A DNA stretch of 16,803 nucleotides from JAGAJR01 sp048463395 (GTDB lineage: Bacteria > Pseudomonadota > Alphaproteobacteria > RF32 > CAG-239): contig DBFWPL010000015.1 in the NCBI GenBank assembly GCA_048463395.1, positions 1 to 16,803 on the forward strand. Reading direction: 5' to 3'. Both the position numbers and the translations under genes were made by a program. This document shows positions 6,182 to 12,225 of this stretch, piece by piece. Every line of letters starts with the position of its first letter. The first letter of the stretch is position 1. The notes under the pieces are model-generated. The model searched no databases and was not told the origin of the DNA. It saw only the letters and a program-made list of their open reading frames with translations.

Positions 6182-6218
6182 AAACATCTCTGTAAGAAGG
6201 GATCTTACAGAGATGTTT
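6182..6218 (-). terminator. Terminator/attenuator between the lipoprotein pair and the P-loop gene
   Basis: A perfect 16-bp stem (6182-6197 with 6203-6218) encloses 5 bases. On the minus strand it lies after the second lipoprotein gene and is followed by TTTTATAAGG. The P-loop gene starts about 20 bases further on, so partial read-through is possible. Confidence 0.7.
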
Positions 6219-6237
6219 AAGTGATAACAGAGAAAGA

Positions 6238-6582
6238 TTAATTATCTCTGGTCTTAACCGCGTCGCCTCTGACAATCCAAGCTCTTTGTCCGTAAATAAA
6301 AGGGATTCCCCAGGCGGAATATTCAATACTTGCATTAGTAAGCAAATCGGTGTCGGTTTTTCTGCTGACATCGTTTAACGCAGCGGCAACCGTAGGCGTA
6401 CCGGTGCTAAAGAAAAGAATATTGTGTTTACGGTCAATCCCCATAACATTTTTTTGTTTAGGGCTGTTGGTCAGATCAAAATCTTTGACATTAACAATTT
6501 TATTGCTGACAACGGTGAAGTTTCCGTGGTGTGTTGTGCAGGCTCCGCACAGCAAAACAAGCAAAATGATAAGTTTTCTCAT
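6238..6582 (-). CDS. Small lipoprotein, paralogue of the adjacent upstream gene
   Basis: The 114-residue protein has a lipoprotein signal (MRKLIILLVLLCGAC) with the lipid-bearing Cys at 15, so it should be a membrane-anchored periplasmic protein. The mature part aligns with its upstream neighbour along its length: FTVVSNKIV/FTMISTHNV, QKNVMGIDRKHNILFFSTGTP/NKNIIGEDKKIIFLGYTFGTP, DLLTNASIEYSAW/DLIVDASLYQTYW, and Y.IRG-type ends. This layout recalls small Gram-negative lipoproteins of the TRL-like kind, but I do not assign a family. Its ATG overlaps the neighbour's stop by one base (TAATG), so translation is coupled. Confidence 0.75.
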   Translation of the reverse strand: MRKLIILLVLLCGACTTHHGNFTVVSNKIVNVKDFDLTNSPKQKNVMGIDRKHNILFFSTGTPTVAAALNDVSRKTDTDLLTNASIEYSAWGIPFIYGQRAWIVRGDAVKTRDN

Positions 6583-6935
6583 TAATTTCCTCCTTGTCTG
6601 GTATTAACGACGGTTCCTTTAATCTCATAACCTGTTTGCCCGAATAAGAGAACACTCCAATATGTTTGATAAAGGGAGGCGTCAACGATTAAATCGCCGT
6701 TTCCTTTGTTCAAAGCATCATCAACGGCGGCTTGAATGACAGGGGTTCCAAAAGTGTAACCGAGAAAGATGATTTTTTTGTCTTCCCCGATGATGTTTTT
6801 ATTTTGAGGCAGAGCATCAATATCTTTTTTGTCGATGGCAACATTATGCGTGGAAATCATGGTAAATTCGGTCTGATGTGTTGAGCAGGCACTAAGCAGC
6901 AGAACAAGACCCAATACAGAAAAAATATATTTCAT
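6582..6935 (-). CDS. Small lipoprotein, first of a tandem paralogous pair
   Basis: The 117-residue protein begins MKYIFSVLGLVLLLSAC, a good lipobox (LSAC, Cys 17), so it is exported and lipidated. The mature domain has FTMISTHNV, a charged KNIIGEDKK turn, GTPVIQAAVDDAL (helix) and GDLIVDASLYQTYWSVLLFG, ending in a strand with KGTVVNTR. It is clearly related to the next gene downstream, from which it is separated by no spacer. Tandem duplication with divergence is the simplest reading. A TATAAT box on the minus strand (6957-6952) and AAGGA before the ATG suggest its own promoter. Function unknown. Confidence 0.78.
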   Translation of the reverse strand: MKYIFSVLGLVLLLSACSTHQTEFTMISTHNVAIDKKDIDALPQNKNIIGEDKKIIFLGYTFGTPVIQAAVDDALNKGNGDLIVDASLYQTYWSVLLFGQTGYEIKGTVVNTRQGGN

Positions 6936-6998
6936 AACATAGTCCTTTTAGATTATATTGCTTTCACCAAAACTATAAAAGATGGAGGGAAGGCTGTA

Positions 6999-7036
6999 AA
7001 GAAATTTTTCTAAAAATATGTTGGAAGCGGTTGACA
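6999..7036 (+). promoter_or_regulatory. Repeated upstream block plus TTGACA, copy 1
   Basis: A 21-base AT-rich block (6999-7019, beginning AAGAAATTTTTC) is followed 11 bases later by TTGACAAAAA (7031). The same block with the same 11-base gap occurs again at 8034-8071. It lies about 90 bases ahead of the transporter gene. TTGACA looks like a -35 box, but no good -10 stands at 17 bases. Confidence 0.45.
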
Positions 7037-7124
7037 AAAACATTATAAAACAGAATTTTTTAACTTTTTTTCAATTCATAGAACGTATATACACAATGTG
7101 CAGACAATTATGTAAGGAATAGCC

Positions 7125-8012
7125 ATGGAAAAATATTGGTTTATTGTGGCATTGATATGTAGTTTATTAAACGGAATCTTTATTTATATAAATCAAATTT
7201 TTAAACTTGCCGGGCCGTTATTTATGGTTTTTCGGTGCGTGGGACAATTTTTTGCTTTACTGCCGTTTATAATGTTTTTTGCTCCGATTCATAATATTCC
7301 TTTTTATATTTTGTGTACGGTGCAGGGGTGCTTAATTGCCTTTAACGATTATCGTTTTTTTCGTTCGGCCAAGGCTTTTGGTGCGGAGGTAACCAGTTCG
7401 CTGCAGCCGTTGTCTATAGGAATGATTTTTGTGTTATGGCTGGCGGTCAATCCGGCTAATTTAACGGAAATGCTGATGCGTCCTCTTCATATGGTTTTGG
7501 TTATTTTGTGTTTAATCGGCATCACTTTTTCTATTTTGAGAATGAAAAAAGCGAAATATTCTTCGCGGGCGATGAAATACCTGCTGCCTTGCTTATGTCT
7601 GATATCCGTTAATGATGTTATTAATAAGGAAGCAATGATGTACGGGGCTCAAAATCTTATATCGGCCATATACTTCTATTGTTTAATCACGGCATTTGTA
7701 GCCGGCAGTGTCAATTTGTACATTTATTTGCAAAAGCATGCTTTAGGGAGTTTGTTGGAGACACAATACAGAATGAAGGCCGGTGTTATTGTCTTTTTGA
7801 TTACGGCTTCCATGATTAGTAAGAATTATGCAATGTATCTGGCTCCAAATCCGGCTTACGTTTCTGCCATTATCTTTCTTTATCCGCTGTGGATTGTGCT
7901 TGGAAATTTGTGCTATCGGCGTTTGGGCGGAAAAATTACCTGTGCAAGTGTCCGCCTTTCTACGATACTTATTTTACTGACGTCGGTTATCGGATTGATT
8001 TTGCTAAAATAA
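7125..8012 (+). CDS. DMT-superfamily (EamA-like) inner-membrane transporter
   Basis: The 295-residue protein is almost entirely hydrophobic, with about ten membrane spans separated by very short loops. This fits the 10-TM drug/metabolite transporter fold made of two EamA-like halves. The first half (1-140) ends in the basic turn RMKKAKYSSR and the second runs to residue 295. A conserved-type NDYRFFRSAKAFGAEVTSS segment after helix 3 resembles the A..FG.A.. region of EamA halves. Substrate cannot be predicted. AAGGAA precedes ATG 7125. The gene ends 176 bases before an atypical lipoprotein gene, and each is preceded by the same promoter-like block. Confidence 0.75.
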   Translation: MEKYWFIVALICSLLNGIFIYINQIFKLAGPLFMVFRCVGQFFALLPFIMFFAPIHNIPFYILCTVQGCLIAFNDYRFFRSAKAFGAEVTSSLQPLSIGMIFVLWLAVNPANLTEMLMRPLHMVLVILCLIGITFSILRMKKAKYSSRAMKYLLPCLCLISVNDVINKEAMMYGAQNLISAIYFYCLITAFVAGSVNLYIYLQKHALGSLLETQYRMKAGVIVFLITASMISKNYAMYLAPNPAYVSAIIFLYPLWIVLGNLCYRRLGGKITCASVRLSTILILLTSVIGLILLK

Positions 8013-8033
8013 TAGTCTGTTTAAAAGATTGTG

Positions 8034-8071
8034 AAGAAATTTTTCTAAAAATATTTCTAAAAAAGTTGACA
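8034..8071 (+). promoter_or_regulatory. Repeated upstream block plus TTGACA, copy 2
   Basis: This is identical over 21 bases to 6999-7019, again 11 bases before TTGACAAAAA (8066). It lies about 118 bases ahead of the atypical lipoprotein gene. A short palindrome AACGCT-AA-AGCGTT (8135-8148) stands between it and that gene. Confidence 0.45.
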
Positions 8072-8188
8072 AAAAATATTTTTGTGATAAAAAGAAAGAA
8101 CTTAATTTAATTTTTCTGTTTTGGAAACCATATAAACGCTAAAGCGTTGCAAATTTCTGTATTATTTACCATTTAAACTTTAACAGAC

Positions 8189-8698
8189 ATGAAAAGGTTA
8201 ATGAGAGTTATTGCCATGTTCGTCATCGCAGTAACGGTTGCATCCTGCAACAACAAAAAAGAAGAGAGTGTGCCTGTTCCCGTTCAGGAACCCGTGAAGG
8301 AAGTTTATCAGCCCGTGCATCAGAAGCAGGACATCGACCTGAAGAAAGCACAGAAATACAACTACTTCCAGGCTCCCACAGCACAGCCGGCAGCAAGCGT
8401 TTCAGTTGACTACGACCAGAAGAAACCCTATGCCCGCCCCATCAGCGTGAAGTATACCTACGCCAACGGCGATACGTATACTTTCATCATTCCCGCTGAC
8501 TTCGGTCTTTGGAAAAACCAGGCCGGCAAGTTCAGGGTAGTATCTGATGCCGAAGGCACTGTATGGCTGCAGGGACAAAGCAAACAAGGACGCTTTATGG
8601 AGTTCGTCTTTTACGGAGATCCGAAGTATAACGGAACGAAGATTAAGCCGAACTCGTATCGCAATCTCCCGGCCGGAGAAATCAAACATCGTAAATAG
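8189..8698 (+). CDS. Lipoprotein of unusual composition, possibly acquired from a Bacteroidota-like donor
   Basis: The 169-residue product starts with a lipoprotein signal, VIAVTVASC (Cys 20), followed by NNKKEE, a Lys-acidic run close to the Cys. This recalls the surface-export signal of Bacteroidota lipoproteins. A Pro/Val/Gln-rich linker (28-75) leads to a beta-rich domain (VKYTYANGDTYTFIIPADFG, GKFRVVSDAEGTVWLQGQSK). Codon use stands out: AAC, AAG, TAC, ATC and CCC dominate, whereas neighbours prefer AAT, AAA, TAT, ATT and CCG/CCT. No Shine-Dalgarno sequence precedes the ATG (TTTAACAGACATG). A near-perfect terminator follows. Family not recognised; foreign origin is an inference from these features together. 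Confidence 0.75.
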   Translation: MKRLMRVIAMFVIAVTVASCNNKKEESVPVPVQEPVKEVYQPVHQKQDIDLKKAQKYNYFQAPTAQPAASVSVDYDQKKPYARPISVKYTYANGDTYTFIIPADFGLWKNQAGKFRVVSDAEGTVWLQGQSKQGRFMEFVFYGDPKYNGTKIKPNSYRNLPAGEIKHRK

Positions 8699-8723
8699 AT
8701 TTTTCCTGCCCGCTGAATTAGAG

Positions 8724-8759
8724 AAAGCTTCGACACCATAGGTGCCGAAGCTTTTTTTT
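8724..8759 (+). terminator. Intrinsic terminator after the atypical lipoprotein
   Basis: AAAGCTTCGACACC (8724-8737) pairs with GGTGCCGAAGCTTT (8741-8754), 13 of 14 positions, loop ATA, followed by a T run to 8759. Confidence 0.88.
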
Positions 8760-8784
8760 GACAAATATATCTTCTTATTATAAA
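8758..8784 (+). promoter_or_regulatory. Probable promoter of the MmcQ/YjbR gene
   Basis: TTGACA (8758-8763) overlaps the end of the preceding terminator's T tract. TATAAA (8779-8784) follows after 15 bases. A ribosome site AAGGAG lies at 8801-8806 before ATG 8813. Confidence 0.45.
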
Positions 8785-8812
8785 AAATAGTAAAAGCTTT
8801 ATAAGGAGAAAT

Positions 8813-9019
8813 ATGATAAATAATTTTGACACATTATTTGCTGTCCGCTCTTTTGATGAAGAAAAACTTCTTTCTTTTGGTTTCAAAAATGAGGGGGAAA
8901 AGTATGTATATTTACGCCGGCTTTCGATTCAACCGTTTGAAGCCAGAATAATTGTCCATGAAAATAAAATAACGGCAGATGGTTTGATATGGAAACAGGA
9001 GATATTTATGCTTTGGTAA
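8813..9019 (+). pseudogene. N-terminal part of a split MmcQ/YjbR-family gene
   Basis: The frame opens at ATG 8813 with a good ribosome site (AAGGAG, 8801-8806) and encodes FDTLFAVRSFDEEKLLSFGFK and YVYLRRLSIQPFEARIIVHEN. This looks like the N-terminal region of long MmcQ/YjbR proteins. After TADGLI the frame runs on into WKQEIFMLW and stops. The natural continuation (METGDIYALVKSPEAVGSFVGKI) is in the -1 frame starting at 8989. In a typical homologue GLI would continue into D-M-E-T. A lost GATA from a GATAGATA stretch at about 8984-8990 would give exactly this break. Sequencing error, true mutation and frameshifting cannot be told apart here. Confidence 0.65.
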
Positions 9020-9483
9020 AATCTCCGGAAGCGGTTGGCTCTTTTGTCGGAAAAATAAGAAGCGAGTTTGAAAACATACTTTCTGAAATTTCCCAAACCT
9101 GTTGCTTTTCGGATGTTTTTAAAAGTTTGGTGTCTAAAAAAGTGATCCGTTATGTGCAGGAACACTATAAAGACGAATTAGAATTTTTGTGGCCTAAATT
9201 CCCTCAAAATGCGGTTTTTCGAAGGCAGGATAATACCAAATGGTATGCTGCTGTCTTGACGGTAACAAAAGATAAATTAGGCTTGGATTCAGAGGATACA
9301 GTCGAGATTATTGACTTAAGAGGAACCCCCGCAGATATAGAACAATTAGTGGATGGAAAAAACTATTTCCCGGGATGGCACATGAATAAGAAACATTGGT
9401 TTACGATTTGCCTTGACGGAAGTGTATCTTTTGAAGAAATCTGCCGACGGATTGATACAAGTTATCTTCTTGCTCAAAAATAG
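8989..9483 (+). CDS. MmcQ/YjbR (DUF419) family protein, main domain
   Basis: This 164-residue frame holds the recognisable MmcQ/YjbR domain. ELEFLWPKFPQNAVFRRQDNTKWYAAVLTV is followed by EDTVEIIDLRGTPADIEQLVDGKNYFPGWHMNKKHWFTICLDG and a final IDTSYLLAQK. The KKHWxTIxLDG segment is the family hallmark. The fold is a CyaY-like double-wing DNA-binding type; function in the cell is poorly known. The ATG at 8989 overlaps the preceding frame by 31 bases and lacks a clear ribosome site, so this is probably not an independent start but the second part of one gene of about 223 codons beginning at 8813. Confidence 0.8.
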   Translation: METGDIYALVKSPEAVGSFVGKIRSEFENILSEISQTCCFSDVFKSLVSKKVIRYVQEHYKDELEFLWPKFPQNAVFRRQDNTKWYAAVLTVTKDKLGLDSEDTVEIIDLRGTPADIEQLVDGKNYFPGWHMNKKHWFTICLDGSVSFEEICRRIDTSYLLAQK

Positions 9484-9562
9484 TTACAAAACAGCACCTG
9501 CGATTATTGATGTTCAATAGCTGTTCATAATACTTTTTTCCAAGTTCAATTGAAAGAGGTAA

Positions 9563-9593
9563 TAAAAAACCTCTCTAAAAGAGAGGTTTTTTA
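9563..9593. terminator. Bidirectional terminator between convergent genes
   Basis: TAAAAAACCTCTCT (9563-9576) pairs with AGAGAGGTTTTTTA (9580-9593), 14 bp with an AAA loop. It lies between the + strand MmcQ gene and the stop of the minus-strand 492-aa gene at 9596. Confidence 0.88.
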
Positions 9594-9595
9594 TA

Positions 9596-11074
9596 TTATT
9601 GGCCTAAGCCGCTGGTTTTGCTTCGAAATGCTCTGGAAAGATGGGTTAAATCTTTTTTACGTTGTAGGTGAAATTTGTGGCGGGATTTTTCTTTGTTCTC
9701 TTGTTCCCGTCTGGAGGTATAATCAATTTTGGCTTTTTCCATTGCAGGAGCAACAACAGCCTGAATTTCGGCATCTGTACGACCGTCTCTGGAGTATTTT
9801 AAAACGTTGGCCACAATAGGCTGGAATTCTTGAGGATAGAAATTTTTAACCCATCTGCATTCATTGGTTTGTAGTCCGGATACTTTGGAATGCTTCTGTC
9901 CGGTTGCCTTATATTCTTCAGAGGTTAACGTTTCCATCTGTTTGTCAAGGTTAACAATTTCAAAGACAGAGGAGGCGATGTTGCCGTTTTTTTGAAGTTC
10001 CTCAACTTTTTCTCTAAAATTTAAAATTGTTTTTTCTCGTTTTGCATTCAAATTTGCTTTTAATGATTTTTCATGACGACGTTCATTCCAAGCTTGTTTC
10101 AACTTACGTCCTGCCGCATATAAACTGGCTCCACAGCCGGTAGCCGTTACCGCCAATCCGAGGAGAGTAGCATTTCCTAATGATGCGGCAGCATAAGCAC
10201 CTCCGGCCATGGCTCCCATTCCGGCGGCAATTCCGACAGAGGCCGCTCCGAACCCGACAGCCAAAGCAGCATATCCGGCAGCTTTAACAGCCGGTTTGGA
10301 TAGAAATTTTTTTGTTTTATTTTTGAGGCTGGACCATAAAGACGGTTTCTTGGTTTTTTCCTTGTTTTGAGGTTTGTTTTCAATACATTCGGATAAATTA
10401 AATTTCATTTTTATATCCGGTGTATTGGAAATGATTTTGGCATCCTTACCTAAAATTTCAAGCATTTGTTTTTTCATGCTGTCAGGAAGCTGGGCGGTTG
10501 TCTTACCGCTTTTGTGCTGATAAAGTTCAATTGCTTGTACGGAGAGAGCTTTAATACGATCTAGTTTTTCAGGATCTCTGGTGTCTTTTACATCATGAAG
10601 ACGAGACAACAAAAGATGAACCTGAGTATCTAAATCATAATCTCCGTTTCCCGGGTTTGGAAAACCGCCATATACAAGAGTTGAAAATTCAGATTTTAAA
10701 AAGCCGAAATCTTCCTGCCAAGTTGATTTTGGTTGAGCTAAAGACTCTTGAAACGTATCATCTTGGTGAATAAAAACGACATTGTCGGTCTCATATATTT
10801 TATTTAAACTTTTTTTCATGTCGGATGAAAGTTTTTTATTGCCTTGGGAAAGGTACGGCGTTGTAGCTTTAGCGGCAACAGCTTGTAACATCTGTTTCTT
10901 TTTAGGGTCGCTGCAATTCTGAATTGCCGTGTTTATTCTGCTTAAAAGAATTTCGGTTACGGTTTCAATTTTATAGTCGTCTCCGGCCGCAAATGTTGGC
11001 AAAGAAGAATTACCCAAGCCGGCATTATAAAATGCATCCATTAAATTTTTAAAATCTTCGTTAAAGCTGCCCAT
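9596..11074 (-). CDS. 492-residue protein with two N-terminal repeats and a Gly/Ala-rich hydrophobic centre, unknown function
   Basis: The start is set at ATG 11074 (MGSFNEDFKNL) because TAAGGGAGTT at 11081-11090 gives a ribosome site; an upstream in-frame ATG lacks one. Residues 5-103 and 120-216 are two diverged copies of a helical domain: both start with (N/Q)EDF, contain LLLSR or ILLSR, a DP(K/E)K segment, then D(S)MKK and an (L/I)G/Y end. Residues 262-325 form a Gly/Ala-rich hydrophobic block (AALAVGFGAASVGIAAGMGAMAGG...) that could insert in a membrane like a glycine zipper. The rest is charged, basic and coiled-coil-like. There is no signal peptide. An exported effector, a toxin or a structural protein are all possible; nothing decides between them. 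Confidence 0.75.
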   Translation of the reverse strand: MGSFNEDFKNLMDAFYNAGLGNSSLPTFAAGDDYKIETVTEILLSRINTAIQNCSDPKKKQMLQAVAAKATTPYLSQGNKKLSSDMKKSLNKIYETDNVVFIHQDDTFQESLAQPKSTWQEDFGFLKSEFSTLVYGGFPNPGNGDYDLDTQVHLLLSRLHDVKDTRDPEKLDRIKALSVQAIELYQHKSGKTTAQLPDSMKKQMLEILGKDAKIISNTPDIKMKFNLSECIENKPQNKEKTKKPSLWSSLKNKTKKFLSKPAVKAAGYAALAVGFGAASVGIAAGMGAMAGGAYAAASLGNATLLGLAVTATGCGASLYAAGRKLKQAWNERRHEKSLKANLNAKREKTILNFREKVEELQKNGNIASSVFEIVNLDKQMETLTSEEYKATGQKHSKVSGLQTNECRWVKNFYPQEFQPIVANVLKYSRDGRTDAEIQAVVAPAMEKAKIDYTSRREQENKEKSRHKFHLQRKKDLTHLSRAFRSKTSGLGQ

Positions 11075-11161
11075 AAATTGAACTCCCTTATAAATTGACA
11101 GAAATATATTTGAATTATTATATAACATAATTTTGTCTAAAAGGGAAGCCCTTTATTTTTG

Positions 11162-11770
11162 TCAATTATGTTTTAGGTTTTTAATAAAATTAAAATGCCA
11201 CCATTCATTGGGAATAGATGAAAACCCGACACTTTCCATAAATTGTCGTAAAATTTGGCGGTTGTGTTTCTGCTCTTCGGAACAATCTTCAAAATCATAT
11301 CCGGCACATAACAGATGCTGAAAATAGTTTTCATAGTGTTTGTTTTTCAGTTCTTTCGCAAATTCCGGAGTGTAAGCGTCAATTTCCGTCGGATAGGCGA
11401 GATTATTGCCGTTTTCATCCGTTAAGCAGCAGTCAACGGCCAATCCGTGGCAATGCAGCGATTCTTCCGGAACAGATTTAAACAAACCTTTTACGGGAGC
11501 CAGACGCAAAAACTCCCGATGTGCCTCCAAAGGTCTGAAGGCATCACAAATTCGAAGCTTCATATTCATTTTTTGCAATTCAGGTTCAAGTTTCTTCAGT
11601 GCCTCAGCTGCCCGAACATTAAGAAACGCCTTGTCTCCAAATCCAATGTCTTTATAAACGGGCGTGCTGACAATATTGTTGGGGCGGGCATACATCATAT
11701 CAATGATAAAACGCTTGCCGCTGACTTCAACCAGATTATATTCCTGAATAAGATTTTCCAAGTTAATCAT
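11162..11770 (-). CDS. ddpX: D-alanyl-D-alanine dipeptidase, VanX/DdpX family
   Basis: This 202-residue zinc peptidase (M15D) splits D-Ala-D-Ala. Zinc ligands are H106 and D113 in SLHCHGLAVD and H192 in NEWWHF, with catalytic E189 and R79 in ICDAFRP. The VanX-type spacing HxxGxAxD and EWWH is intact. No signal peptide is seen, so it acts in the cytoplasm, where it would recover D-alanine from peptidoglycan turnover; vancomycin resistance is not implied, as no vanH/A partners are near. The start at 11770 (MINLENL) shares one base with the stop of holC (TAATG), which is preferred over a longer in-frame start inside holC. Confidence 0.88.
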   Translation of the reverse strand: MINLENLIQEYNLVEVSGKRFIIDMMYARPNNIVSTPVYKDIGFGDKAFLNVRAAEALKKLEPELQKMNMKLRICDAFRPLEAHREFLRLAPVKGLFKSVPEESLHCHGLAVDCCLTDENGNNLAYPTEIDAYTPEFAKELKNKHYENYFQHLLCAGYDFEDCSEEQKHNRQILRQFMESVGFSSIPNEWWHFNFIKNLKHN

Positions 11771-12225
11771 TATGCTTTCTGCTGCCATTTGTTTTGATTG
11801 TCTTGCTGCCAATAAAAGAGCTCTTGTCCGGAAGCTTTTAATTCTTTCCAGAAGGAGCGGGCTTGCTCCAAGGCTGTTTGCGAGTTTCCGTCAAAAATAT
11901 TGAGAATGCGTTCATACTTTTGGGCTTCTTCCAATGAGATTTGAGCTCCGTCTACCAAAAAAAGCATAACGGCTCCGTTGGGATTGTCATCATCGGCGGA
12001 AAGCCATATCGGCTGAACATCGGCAAAACCGTCTTTTTTGGTGCCGTGCGGAAGAAAAGAGGTGTCATTATACGTCCACAGCAGGGAATTCAAAAATTCC
12101 ACACGCTCTTCATTTCCGATTTTGATTTTAACCGGCTTTCCTGTTCCGTAAGCTTTTTCAACCAACTTAGGGAGAACATCCTCAAGAGTTTGAATTTGCA
12201 AATGATAAAAGTCAAACCGGCTCAT
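11770..12225 (-). CDS. holC: DNA polymerase III chi subunit
   Basis: The 151-residue protein matches HolC, the clamp-loader accessory subunit that binds SSB and links it to the psi subunit. Recognisable parts are FYHLQIQTLEDVLPKLVEKA at the N-terminus, LWTYNDTSFLPHG in the middle, PIWLSADDDNPNGAVMLFLVDG, and C-terminal FDGNSQTALEQARSFWKELKASG, where the ERILNIFDGN segment fits the family. Its ATG overlaps the degP stop (ATGA) and its stop overlaps the ddpX start, so the three are translationally coupled. HolC in a protease-peptidase operon is common in alphaproteobacteria next to aminopeptidase genes; here the neighbours differ. Confidence 0.88.
   Translation of the reverse strand: MSRFDFYHLQIQTLEDVLPKLVEKAYGTGKPVKIKIGNEERVEFLNSLLWTYNDTSFLPHGTKKDGFADVQPIWLSADDDNPNGAVMLFLVDGAQISLEEAQKYERILNIFDGNSQTALEQARSFWKELKASGQELFYWQQDNQNKWQQKA

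Noticed and set aside
11162..11770. Vancomycin resistance gene
   Set aside because: The VanX motifs are present, but no vanH, vanA or vanRS genes are in the window. Gram-negative DdpX homologues serve D-alanine recovery.
11162..11812. Longer start of the dipeptidase at 11812
   Set aside because: It would overlap holC by 43 bases and adds residues with no family match. ATG 11770 with the TAATG overlap fits better.
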